In this document: piece after piece, positions 1-7,475 of the stretch
Numbering within the stretch: position 1 is the stretch's first letter
Layout: each line of letters opens with the position of its first letter
NCBI GenBank assembly: GCA_031269875.1
Contig: JAISYM010000057.1
Location: forward strand, 1 to 37,141
Reading direction: 5' to 3'
Length of the DNA stretch: 37,141 nt
Source: Synergistaceae bacterium
GTDB taxonomy: Bacteria; Synergistota; Synergistia; Synergistales; Synergistaceae
Notes under the pieces: generated by a model
What the model saw: only the letters and a program-made list of their open reading frames with translations
Database searches by the model: none
What the model was told of the DNA's origin: nothing
Made by a program: the position numbers and the translations under genes

Positions 1-50
1 GTCGGGTTTCCGCCGCGGCGTATCTCCTTTGCCAGCCTGTCTATCAACAT
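1..50 (-). CDS. pyrF: Orotidine 5'-phosphate decarboxylase, N-terminal fragment (partial)
   Basis: Only the first 16 codons are present; the gene runs off the left edge. An ATG begins three bases after the pyrC stop, and the peptide starts MLIDRLAKEIRRGGNP. Type 2 orotidine-5'-phosphate decarboxylases commonly begin with an I(D)-L---I pattern followed by NPT/NPV and a GLDP/GLDT block. The enzyme decarboxylates OMP to UMP, the last step of UMP synthesis. The position at the end of a pyrR-pyrB-pyrC run supports the call. With so few residues it rests on context plus a short N-terminal resemblance; pyrK or pyrD would be alternatives. Confidence 0.6.
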   Translation of the reverse strand, partial: MLIDRLAKEIRRGGNP

Positions 51-53
51 GGA

Positions 54-1367
54 TCAGTCGTTCCTGTAAGCGATTTGGCCGCCGGCGATCGTATACCTCA
101 CGAGTCCTGTGAGCGTGTGCCCGGCGAACGGCGTGTTCTTTCCCCTGCTCGCGAACTTGGCGGGGTCTACGGTCCACTCCGCCGCGGGGTCTATTATCGT
201 TATGTCCGCGCGCTTGCCCGTTTCGATGACGCCCGCGTCTAGCCCCAAAACCAGCGCCGGAGAGCGCGAGAGTTTGTCGAAGAGCTGTTCCGGCGAGAGG
301 AAGCCCGGTTTTACGAGAGCTGTCCAGCAGATGGCCAATGCCGTTTCAAATCCCGAAATGCCCGACGAGGCCAAGGCGTATTCGACGTTTTTATCGTCAA
401 GGTGGTGTGGGGCGTGGTCTGTCGCGATGGCGTCTATGGTCCCGTCGCGAAGCGCCTCGATGAGCGCGTTTCTGTCCGCTTCGGTCCTGAGCGGGGGGTT
501 TACTCTGGTGTTGGTGTCGTAGCCCCGCACCCATTCGTCGGTGGCGAATAGATAATGCGGCGCGGTCTCGCACGTTACCGGCGCTCCTCTGCGTTTTGCC
601 TGACGCACGATCTCAGCGCCTCCGGCGGTCGAGACGTGAGCTATGTGAAGGCGCGAGTTTTCGAGTTCAGCCAACATGCAGTCCCGCGCGATTATGGTCT
701 CTTCCGCCGCTTTCGCCGCGCCGGGCAGTCCGAGCGCCGTCGACCAGTAACCCTCGTTCATGACTCCGCCGTCGACTAAATTCTCGTCCTCAGGATGCGA
801 GACGACGACGAGTCCGAAGCGCTTCGCGTAGTTCAGGACAAGGCGCATCCTCTGAGCGTTCCGTATCGATTTGCCGTCATCGGAGACGGCCGCGGCGCCT
901 GCTTCGCTGAGTTCTCCCATCTCCGTGAGTTCCTCGCCCCTCTGCCCTTTAGTCGCGGCGGCTATGGGATATACGCGAACAGGGCCGGCTTCCTCGGCGC
1001 GCCGTCTTATAAAGGAAGTCACGACGGCGTTGTCGTTTACCGGGTCGGTGTTCGCCATGCAGCAAATGCTCGTAAATCCGCCCTTTGCGGCGGCCGCGGT
1101 GCCGGAGGCGATATCCTCCTTGTACTCGTAGCCGGGTTCGCGCAGGTGGCAGTGAATATCGACCAGCCCGGGCGCAACCCACAGCCCCTTTGCGTCAATT
1201 ACCAGCGTGTCTTGGGCCGCCGCGTTTCCGCCGCGTCCCTCAGCGTCCCCCACGGCGGCGATTGTCCCGCCGGAGATGAGCAGATTGCCCTCGACCGTTC
1301 CGTTTGGCGTAAGTATTTTACCGCCCTCGATCAGAATATTTTTCACGTTTTTTTCCGCTTGTCCCAT
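54..1367 (-). CDS. pyrC: Dihydroorotase
   Basis: Zinc amidohydrolase that cyclises carbamoyl-aspartate to dihydroorotate, third step of pyrimidine synthesis, cytosolic. Visible motifs are the metal-binding DIHCHLREPG near residues 70-79, GGFTSICCMANTDP, an internal HPED, IAHVSTAGG, CETAPHYL and ATDHAPHH, all typical of the long (class I) dihydroorotases of about 430 residues. I chose the ATG at 1367 (437 aa) because GAGG lies 8 bases upstream and the protein then starts close to the usual beta-strand. An upstream TTG at 1394, one base after the pyrB stop, would add nine residues and also has a GGAGG. It lies between pyrB and pyrF with almost no spacing, so co-transcription and control by the pyrR leader attenuator are expected. 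Confidence 0.95.
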   Translation of the reverse strand: MGQAEKNVKNILIEGGKILTPNGTVEGNLLISGGTIAAVGDAEGRGGNAAAQDTLVIDAKGLWVAPGLVDIHCHLREPGYEYKEDIASGTAAAAKGGFTSICCMANTDPVNDNAVVTSFIRRRAEEAGPVRVYPIAAATKGQRGEELTEMGELSEAGAAAVSDDGKSIRNAQRMRLVLNYAKRFGLVVVSHPEDENLVDGGVMNEGYWSTALGLPGAAKAAEETIIARDCMLAELENSRLHIAHVSTAGGAEIVRQAKRRGAPVTCETAPHYLFATDEWVRGYDTNTRVNPPLRTEADRNALIEALRDGTIDAIATDHAPHHLDDKNVEYALASSGISGFETALAICWTALVKPGFLSPEQLFDKLSRSPALVLGLDAGVIETGKRADITIIDPAAEWTVDPAKFASRGKNTPFAGHTLTGLVRYTIAGGQIAYRND

Positions 1368-1395
1368 TATTTCAGCCTCGCTCAAATTGCGCAAA

Positions 1396-2328
1396 TTACT
1401 CCGCCTCCCGCCGTTGTCTTGTGAGCATAAAGAGCAGCGCCATGCGGATCGCCACTCCGTTCGTGACCTGCTCGTCTATGACGGATTCAGGCGAATCCGC
1501 AACCTCTGTGGATATCTCGACGCCCCTGTTTACAGGGCCCGGGTGCATCACCAAAGCGCCCTTGCGGGCAAGCGCGACGCGTTCGTCGGTCAGCCCGAAG
1601 AATTTATGATACTCCCTGATTGATGGGAAGAGCCCCTTCTTCTGGCGTTCGAGCTGTATCCTGAGTCCCATGACCACATCGGCGTCTTTGACCGCTTCGT
1701 CTACCCTGTCCGTTACACTGCAGCCAAGGGCTTCCATCTCCGGCGGCAGAAGCGTCGGCGGGCCTGATACGACCACGCTCGCGCCCATCTTCGCGAGTCC
1801 GAAGACGTTCGAGCGCGCCACGCGGCTGTGTCTCACGTCGCCTACGATCGCCACCCGAAGCCCCTTGAGGTCTCCAAGTTTCTCCCGCATCGTGAACATG
1901 TCGAGCAGAGCCTGCGTAGGGTGTTCGTTCGTGCCGTCTCCCGCGTTTATAACGGCCGCTTTGACGTGCTGCGCCATGAGGTGCGGCGCGCCGCTCATCG
2001 GGTGGCGGAGAATCATGACGTCCGTTCCCATGACGTCGATGGTGCGGGCCGTGTCAATGAGCGACTCGCCCTTTGCGACGCTCGACGTGGATGCCGACAT
2101 GTTGGACGCCGTCCCCGACATGTACTTGCAGGCAAGTTCGAAGGAGAGTCTCGTGCGCGTGCTGTTTTCATAGAAAATGGTCATTATGGAGCGGCCCTGG
2201 AGGTGTGGGGTCTTTTTGTTGTTCGAGGTGATAACGACCTTCATCAAAAGCGCCGTATCGAGTATCTCCTGAATCTCTTCGGCGCTCACGTCTCGAAGGC
2301 CGAGAAGGTGTCTTCTCTTAAGCATCAC
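1396..2328 (-). CDS. pyrB: Aspartate carbamoyltransferase catalytic subunit
   Basis: Condenses carbamoyl phosphate and aspartate to N-carbamoyl-aspartate. The carbamoyl-phosphate loop [13 protein letters not shown] is intact (S56-T-R-T-R60), as are [11 protein letters not shown] and the C-terminal [12 protein letters not shown] block. At 310 aa it has the normal length of the catalytic chain, and no pyrI regulatory chain is next to it, so control is presumably at the mRNA leader. Its start overlaps the end of pyrR by 11 bases, indicating translational coupling. An ATG one codon later is equally possible. Confidence 0.96.
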   Translation of the reverse strand: MMLKRRHLLGLRDVSAEEIQEILDTALLMKVVITSNNKKTPHLQGRSIMTIFYENSTRTRLSFELACKYMSGTASNMSASTSSVAKGESLIDTARTIDVMGTDVMILRHPMSGAPHLMAQHVKAAVINAGDGTNEHPTQALLDMFTMREKLGDLKGLRVAIVGDVRHSRVARSNVFGLAKMGASVVVSGPPTLLPPEMEALGCSVTDRVDEAVKDADVVMGLRIQLERQKKGLFPSIREYHKFFGLTDERVALARKGALVMHPGPVNRGVEISTEVADSPESVIDEQVTNGVAIRMALLFMLTRQRREAE

Positions 2329-2884
2329 TGTCTTCCTCTCCCGGCGCTCTCATTTCGAGCACCGCCACGTTGTTCTCGTCCTCGAACGGCGCGATCCTGA
2401 CCGCGATAAACTCGCTCCTCGACGTCGGGACATTCTTGCCGACGTAGTCCGCGCGGATCGGAAGTTCCCTGTGCCCGCGGTCGACCAGCACCGCCAGCTG
2501 TATGGTGCGCGCGCGCCCTACCTCCATTATGGCGTCCAGCGCGGCGCGGGTGGTGCGCCCTGTAAAAAGGACATCGTCCACTAAAACGACATCCCTGTCA
2601 GTGATGTTGAACGGGATGTCCGTGCCGTTGATGACAGGATGTTCGGCCAAGAGGGAAAGGTCGTCTCTGTAAAAGGTGATATCGAGCGTCCCTACCGGGA
2701 TATTCGCTCCCTCGACCTGTCCGATGTGATCCGCCAAAAGTTTCGCCAGCGGCGCGCCGCGGCGTTGAACGCCGATCAAGACGACGTTCTGCGCCCCCTT
2801 GTTCTTCTCGATGATCTCGTGCGAGATACGGTGGATGGCTCTCAGCATCGCTGCCCCATCCATGATCTGTGCTTTTTCCCTCAT
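2318..2884 (-). CDS. pyrR: PyrR bifunctional pyr operon attenuator / uracil phosphoribosyltransferase
   Basis: RNA-binding regulator that, when loaded with UMP/UTP, binds the pyr leader and favours termination; many members also convert uracil plus PRPP to UMP. The PRPP-binding motif [19 protein letters not shown] (about residues 99-117) and the family blocks [15 protein letters not shown] and [10 protein letters not shown] are visible. I chose the ATG at 2884 (188 aa), with AAGGAG 11 bases upstream, because [10 protein letters not shown] matches the usual N-terminus. An ATG at 2905 has no Shine-Dalgarno. The gene is first in the pyr operon and its RNA target lies in its own leader at 2998-3034, giving a complete autoregulated circuit. 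Confidence 0.95.
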   Translation of the reverse strand: MREKAQIMDGAAMLRAIHRISHEIIEKNKGAQNVVLIGVQRRGAPLAKLLADHIGQVEGANIPVGTLDITFYRDDLSLLAEHPVINGTDIPFNITDRDVVLVDDVLFTGRTTRAALDAIMEVGRARTIQLAVLVDRGHRELPIRADYVGKNVPTSRSEFIAVRIAPFEDENNVAVLEMRAPGEEDSDA

Positions 2885-2930
2885 GCCCGCTACCACTCCT
2901 TGCATAATATTTTGATTTGAAATTTGATAT

Positions 2931-2961
2931 AAAAAAACCCTGCCGTCCTAAGACGACAGGG
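2931..2961 (-). terminator. Attenuator terminator of the pyr leader
   Basis: On the minus strand, CCCTGTCGTC (2961-2952), loop TTAG, then GACGGCAGGG (2947-2938) form a 10-bp stem with one G-T wobble, followed by seven T. It lies between the promoter and pyrR, so it is a regulatory attenuator rather than an operon end. Its 5' arm can pair with GACAGCGGTG (3000-2991) to form an antiterminator: nine base pairs with one bulged C. Confidence 0.9.
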
Positions 2962-2997
2962 TGAAATGTTCGCACCACACGGCAATAAAACACCGCT

Positions 2998-3034
2998 GTC
3001 ACCTTCCCGGCCTCTCTGAACCGGATTAAAGGAC
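2998..3034 (-). promoter_or_regulatory. PyrR-binding RNA element (anti-antiterminator)
   Basis: The transcript contains GTCCTTTAATCCGG, then TTCAGAGAGG, then CCGGGAAGGTGAC. CCGG/CCGG forms the upper stem and CCTT/AAGG the lower stem; the CAGAGAGG loop is the hallmark of known PyrR-binding loops. Its last bases (GAC) are also the first bases of the antiterminator helix, so PyrR binding would block antitermination and let the downstream terminator form. Confidence 0.88.
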
Positions 3035-3052
3035 GCTATTAAAACCAGAGGG

Positions 3053-3081
3053 ATTCTATCACGCGAAACCCCGTTTGTCTA
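3053..3081 (-). promoter_or_regulatory. Promoter of pyrRBCF
   Basis: On the minus strand there is a -35 TAGACA (3081-3076), a 17-base spacer and a -10 TAGAAT (3058-3053), each close to the housekeeping consensus. Predicted start is near 3046, giving a leader of about 160 bases that contains the whole attenuator. It begins just downstream of the htrA stop. Confidence 0.65.
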
Positions 3082-3092
3082 TCCGCCGCTCG

Positions 3093-4568
3093 CTATTTTT
3101 TATACGAGAAGAAAAGCGTCTGCCCCTCTCTTTGAACCAGCATGACCACTGTTTTCGGGTTTCTGCCCACAATCGTCTCGTATTCGGCGATGTTTCTTAC
3201 CTCTCTGCGGTTGACCTCCAATATTTGGTCCCCCTCGCGCAGTCCGAGTTCCGAAGCTATGGAGCCCCGCTCCACGGACAGGACGACGAGTCCGTTTGAG
3301 GACGACAGACTGTACTTATTCCGCAATTCCGCCGATATTTCGCTAACCTGCGCGCCGATCCGCTCCGACTGCTTCGGTGAGGACGAGCCGCCCGAACCCC
3401 CGCGTGGCGCGCCTGATTCTCCGTCTTTTCCCGGAATATCGCCGAGTTTGACGGAGAGTTTATCCTTTTTACCGTCGCGGTAGAACTCGATAACGGTATC
3501 CTGGCCCGCGAGCTTGTTTCTTATTGAAAGCACTACGTCCTGACTGGATTTAACGGCCTTTCCGTCCACGGAGAAGATAACGTCGCCGCGCTTAAAGCCC
3601 GCCTCGGCCGCCGGTGACTCTGGCACGATGTCGGCTACGATGGCGCCTTCACTGCCCGGTATCTTGTAAGTGTCGGCAAATCCGGGCGTCATAGTCTGGA
3701 GCATCACGCCAAGCCAGCCTCTTTTGACCTCTCCGTGCTCGATCAGATCGTTCATTACCTGCTTTGCCATATTGATCGGGACGGCGAATCCTATGCCCTG
3801 CGCGTAGGGAACGATGGCTGTGTTGATCGCGACAACCTCCCCGCGCAGATTAATGAGCGGGCCGCCGCTGTTGCCGGGGTTGATGGAGGCGTCCGTCTGC
3901 ATGAAACCCTGGAAATTGATGTTGGACGCCTGCAATGTCCTGTTTTTGCCGGATATGACGCCCGCCGTCACGGTGTTCTCGAAGCCGAGAGGATTGCCTA
4001 TCGCGACCACCCACTCGCCTATTTCGGCAGTATCGGAGTCGCCAAGAGGCAATGTCGGCAAATTTTCCGCCTTGATCTGAATTACGGCCAGGTCGAACGT
4101 CGGGTCCCTGCCGACCAACTTCGCCTCGAAGTGCCTGCCGTCCAAGAGCGTGACTGTGATTTTGTCCGCGCCTTCGGCGACGTGGTTGTTCGTCAGGATA
4201 TAGCCCTTCTTGTCCACGATAAAGCCGGAACCCTTGCCGCGCATGGGCACTGTCCGGTTCCACCTGTCAAGCTCTTCGCCGAAAAATTCTTTGAAAAACG
4301 GATCGTTGGCGAAGGGGTGAGGGCTTCTTGAGACCAATGTTTCGGTGTCTATGTTGACCACGGCCGGGGAACACTCTTTCGCGATCTTTGCCACCGGGTT
4401 CTGCGCGTATATGTCAGCCGCCGAACTCGTCGCGACGGGGAAGTCTGTGGCTGCGCTTCCATTTTTCGCTGTAAAGACGCCCTCGGTATCAGTTATAGCA
4501 AGCGAGAGAGCTACCAGCAACACGAAAATTATTCCCGCTAAGACTTTGTTGCTTTTTGACATTAACAT
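3093..4568 (-). CDS. htrA: Do/DegP/HtrA-family serine protease, membrane anchored
   Basis: Envelope quality-control protease. An N-terminal hydrophobic segment (about residues 8-25) serves as signal or anchor. The trypsin-like domain carries the full triad: H129 in TNNHVAEG, D159 in DPTFDLAVI, and S234 in INPGNSGGPLIN. PDZ1 lies around residues 265-365 (GWLGV and the ESPAAEAGFKRGDVI block). A linker rich in Gly/Ser (about 385-400) leads to PDZ2 (about 410-490; LGLREGDQILEVNRREV). The length of 491 aa is normal for a two-PDZ DegP. GGAGG lies 5 bases before the chosen ATG; an ATG two codons later is possible. It sits between the flagellar run and the pyr operon, after the flagellar terminator and before the pyr promoter, so it is probably transcribed on its own. 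Confidence 0.95.
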   Translation of the reverse strand: MLMSKSNKVLAGIIFVLLVALSLAITDTEGVFTAKNGSAATDFPVATSSAADIYAQNPVAKIAKECSPAVVNIDTETLVSRSPHPFANDPFFKEFFGEELDRWNRTVPMRGKGSGFIVDKKGYILTNNHVAEGADKITVTLLDGRHFEAKLVGRDPTFDLAVIQIKAENLPTLPLGDSDTAEIGEWVVAIGNPLGFENTVTAGVISGKNRTLQASNINFQGFMQTDASINPGNSGGPLINLRGEVVAINTAIVPYAQGIGFAVPINMAKQVMNDLIEHGEVKRGWLGVMLQTMTPGFADTYKIPGSEGAIVADIVPESPAAEAGFKRGDVIFSVDGKAVKSSQDVVLSIRNKLAGQDTVIEFYRDGKKDKLSVKLGDIPGKDGESGAPRGGSGGSSSPKQSERIGAQVSEISAELRNKYSLSSSNGLVVLSVERGSIASELGLREGDQILEVNRREVRNIAEYETIVGRNPKTVVMLVQREGQTLFFSYKK

Positions 4569-4600
4569 CTACACCTCCAAAAATTCACCCACATAATAAC

Positions 4601-4627
4601 TTTATAGCATTTCCGCCGGTTTTTCAA
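4601..4627 (-). promoter_or_regulatory. Possible htrA promoter
   Basis: TTGAAA (4627-4622) and TATAAA (4606-4601) are separated by only 15 bases, shorter than optimal. It lies between the terminator of the preceding operon and htrA. Weak call. Confidence 0.3.
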
Positions 4628-4652
4628 CAGTGATTTTCACATACGCGGTCTG

Positions 4653-4689
4653 AAAAAGCGGAGCGCGTTCGCGTGTGACGCGGTTCCGC
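4653..4689 (-). terminator. Intrinsic terminator at the end of the flagellar/maf run
   Basis: Eleven bases after the maf stop, the minus strand shows GCGGA, AC, CGCGT, a 9-base loop, ACGCG, C, TCCGC, then TTTTT. The two 5-bp stem parts are separated by a small internal bulge, and the helix is GC-rich with a T-run directly behind it. Confidence 0.8.
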
Positions 4690-4699
4690 CGCCGAAAAT

Positions 4700-7474
4700 T
4701 TACCGCGCCGCGAGGAGGGGCCCGAATTTTTCCAGGTACTTTGCCGGGAACCGGGACAGGATATCGCGCCGCGACGCTATTTCCGCCATCAGTCCATCAA
4801 TATCGGATTTATACCGCTCATCCGGTTCGCCCAACATGCCAAAAGCGCCCGAAAATTTCTCGGCCTGCTCGGCCAGCCAGGCCAAACGGGGGCCGGCCAT
4901 ATCGGGAATAAATTCACCGTAGTCGCGAATTACTGCCCAGATCATCCTCATGGCCTCCAATATATCCCCAATCGCGGCATTCGCGCGCGGAGACCAGACC
5001 AGCCATTTCACGGCGCGCGTCTCCTTGTCCGACCGCGCCCCGAACTGAGCGTAGCTCTCGTATAGCGATATATCCCCAAACAGTATCTTTCTCCTGATAT
5101 CGCGTATCTCGTCGTCGACGCCGCCAAGAGTAGCCGCGCTGTCGGCGACCGATTCGGCGTAACCGTAATTCGGCACATAGCAGAGATCCGGCGTGGCCAG
5201 CACTCGCGCGTTGTCCTTCATGAACGATACTTTTTCCCCTACAGGCGTCTCGGCCGCGCCAAATTCCGCCCACGCTCTGCCCATCAGCACCGCGGCTTCC
5301 TCCGACCGGCCCTCGTTCAGCAGGAACATGGCGCTCTTCCAGAGTGTCCGGCCGGGCCAGCCGCGACGCGCGATATCGGTTGAACTCAGAATGTAGTCCA
5401 TCTCTATTTGATACGCGGCGTCGTCACGTCCGCCTCCCAAGGACGCCTCGGTCTCCAGATAGCGCTCCATCGACAGTTCATTCGTGAGCGGGACAAGCGG
5501 CAGATCCCTAAGGGCGTAGTAACCAAGGGCGGACTTCGCGTATTTCAGCCACTTTCGCCCAAACGCTATCACGGCGGCGTGCGCGTCCAGAATCTCCCGG
5601 TGTATCTCCACCCAACGCTTCACCATATCCACGCTGTCGAGGAACCGGACCTTCGATATCTCGGCGGCCGAGAGGAATATATAGCTCTGGGCGACAAAGG
5701 ATATCATCTTGCTCTTCGCGTGTATCTCATCGAGCAGGGCGCTCGTCTTGACCGCGAAACCCGAACGCCGGCGCACGTCGAGTCCGGGCGCCGACACCTT
5801 CTCCATCGTCCGTTCAACCTCTGTCATTAACTCCTCGGCATAGTCGAACTCATCCTCGGCGTTCTTGATATTCCGCGCGAGTTTATCCAGCAGCGGCTTC
5901 TTGTCGGAGACAGTGCCGTTTTCAAGCACAACCTCAGCTGGGGTGACGCTGAGCGCGGCAAGCGAGGAGACCTCGCGGGATATATAGCTCGCGAACGGCT
6001 CGATCTTAGTACCCTTTATGAGAGCGCCGCCCTCCGTGCAGTCGTAAGTCGGAATCTCAGATTTAACCACCATATTGTCCAACGCCCTGAGGAACATCAG
6101 GAAAATATTGTCCGTCAGCACTTCCCCGCCAAGCGCGCCCGGAACTCTGACGACATTGGGGTTGGAAGCGGTTTTGCGCATTGCCTGCCTCGCATCCTCG
6201 CCGTAAACTCCCCCGGCGTGGGTGTAGCCATCCTCCGAAAAAGCGAGATCCTGTCCGATCAGGGCGATGGAAGAAGCCCCGAGAAGGATCGACGCCGTGT
6301 AGCAGGTGTGCGCGACCGACGGCCCGGACGAGATAACCTGCCCCCCCACTATCTCTGAGATGAACCACGTGTCCATAGCCAGCTCCGACTTGGCGACTAT
6401 CACCTTGGGGCCCGGCCAGCGCCCGAATATCTGGGGGGTGCAGACGGACTGCGCTATCAACAATATCTTCGAACACTCATCCGGAAACTCGTCCAAATTC
6501 GCGGCGAAGTACGCGTTGTACGTCGGAAGGCCGCGCTCCAGCGCGCAGACGATATGCGGCCTCATACCGTTTTTGATCATCTTTCCCAATACGGCGTCCG
6601 TGGCCACGATCACGCACTTATCCTGTATATCCCTGAGCAGTTCGAAGTTCTTGTCGAGCGACGGCCCCGCGGAGACGACGACAAAAGGACGGCCCTTGAA
6701 TTTTGAGACGAGCCCGGCAAACTGGTAGCCGTAGCTGACCCAGGGCGAGATGAGCGCCATCTGTCTGAGCCCGATCATGGAGTCCTCCGCGCTGTTGCCG
6801 AGCTGCTGAACGCGAAGCACGGACCACTCCCTCACGGAAGCGGCGATCCTGTTGAACGGCTTGCCCGTCGCCTCCATCTCGCCTTTATGCGCCGACGTAA
6901 GCGCGTTCTGCACGGCGTAGAGGCCGTATTTGTTCAATCCGGCCATCAGCGCCTCCCCCATTATCTCCTGTGTGGCGGACCAAAGAAGTTTGTCCCTCAG
7001 TTCCTCGTCCTGCTCCTTGAAAATTGACGCTTCGTCCGGGGTGGTGACGAAAACGAGCGACGTTCCCTGCGGCAGCGCCAGGTATACCTGAGTCACGTGC
7101 AGGGTATACGCCAGAAGCGCGATATTCGGCTCGACCACGATCAAGGAAAGCGCTTCCCGGGGAAGCGCCGTGATGGACCCCAGCAGATACGGCGGCGCGC
7201 CCACGCCATATTGAAAAAATATCGCCGTCTCGCGCGATTTTTTGTTCCACTCGAACTTCGGCTCCGCCGACGGCTCGAAGAACGGTTCGGGCGTGAGTCC
7301 CTGAATCCAGCGCCCCGATGGCGTCGTGGTCTCGTAGTGCTCTAATTCGTGACCGTGACGCGCCATATAATCCATCAGCACCTTTGCGAGTTTGGGCTGC
7401 CGCCCGTTCAAGACGTTTATGTTTTGCTGCCAGACCGAGAGGTCGCCCGGCGACAGGACTTTCTCCTTTGCCAT
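4700..7474 (-). CDS. Motility accessory factor (Maf) family flagellin glycosyltransferase, copy 1
   Basis: Large protein (924 aa) of the Maf/DUF115 (MptE-like) family, whose characterised members attach pseudaminic or legionaminic-type sugars to flagellin in the cytoplasm before export. The core lies around residues 235-420 and includes VVVSAGPSLDKN (AGPSLD at 269-274), then VIVATDAVLGKMI, HIVCALERG, SGPSVAHTCY and ALIGQDLAFSEDGYTHAGG. The N-terminal part matches its neighbour nearly block for block (GDLSVW, LEHYE, GRW, FFQYG, LVVEPNIALLAY). The C-terminal 400 residues are mostly helical and not assignable to a domain by eye. Its Shine-Dalgarno (GGGGAG) lies inside the last codons of the preceding maf, and one base separates the two genes. 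Specific sugar and acceptor are unknown. Confidence 0.85.
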   Translation of the reverse strand: MAKEKVLSPGDLSVWQQNINVLNGRQPKLAKVLMDYMARHGHELEHYETTTPSGRWIQGLTPEPFFEPSAEPKFEWNKKSRETAIFFQYGVGAPPYLLGSITALPREALSLIVVEPNIALLAYTLHVTQVYLALPQGTSLVFVTTPDEASIFKEQDEELRDKLLWSATQEIMGEALMAGLNKYGLYAVQNALTSAHKGEMEATGKPFNRIAASVREWSVLRVQQLGNSAEDSMIGLRQMALISPWVSYGYQFAGLVSKFKGRPFVVVSAGPSLDKNFELLRDIQDKCVIVATDAVLGKMIKNGMRPHIVCALERGLPTYNAYFAANLDEFPDECSKILLIAQSVCTPQIFGRWPGPKVIVAKSELAMDTWFISEIVGGQVISSGPSVAHTCYTASILLGASSIALIGQDLAFSEDGYTHAGGVYGEDARQAMRKTASNPNVVRVPGALGGEVLTDNIFLMFLRALDNMVVKSEIPTYDCTEGGALIKGTKIEPFASYISREVSSLAALSVTPAEVVLENGTVSDKKPLLDKLARNIKNAEDEFDYAEELMTEVERTMEKVSAPGLDVRRRSGFAVKTSALLDEIHAKSKMISFVAQSYIFLSAAEISKVRFLDSVDMVKRWVEIHREILDAHAAVIAFGRKWLKYAKSALGYYALRDLPLVPLTNELSMERYLETEASLGGGRDDAAYQIEMDYILSSTDIARRGWPGRTLWKSAMFLLNEGRSEEAAVLMGRAWAEFGAAETPVGEKVSFMKDNARVLATPDLCYVPNYGYAESVADSAATLGGVDDEIRDIRRKILFGDISLYESYAQFGARSDKETRAVKWLVWSPRANAAIGDILEAMRMIWAVIRDYGEFIPDMAGPRLAWLAEQAEKFSGAFGMLGEPDERYKSDIDGLMAEIASRRDILSRFPAKYLEKFGPLLAAR

Positions 7475-7475
7475 A

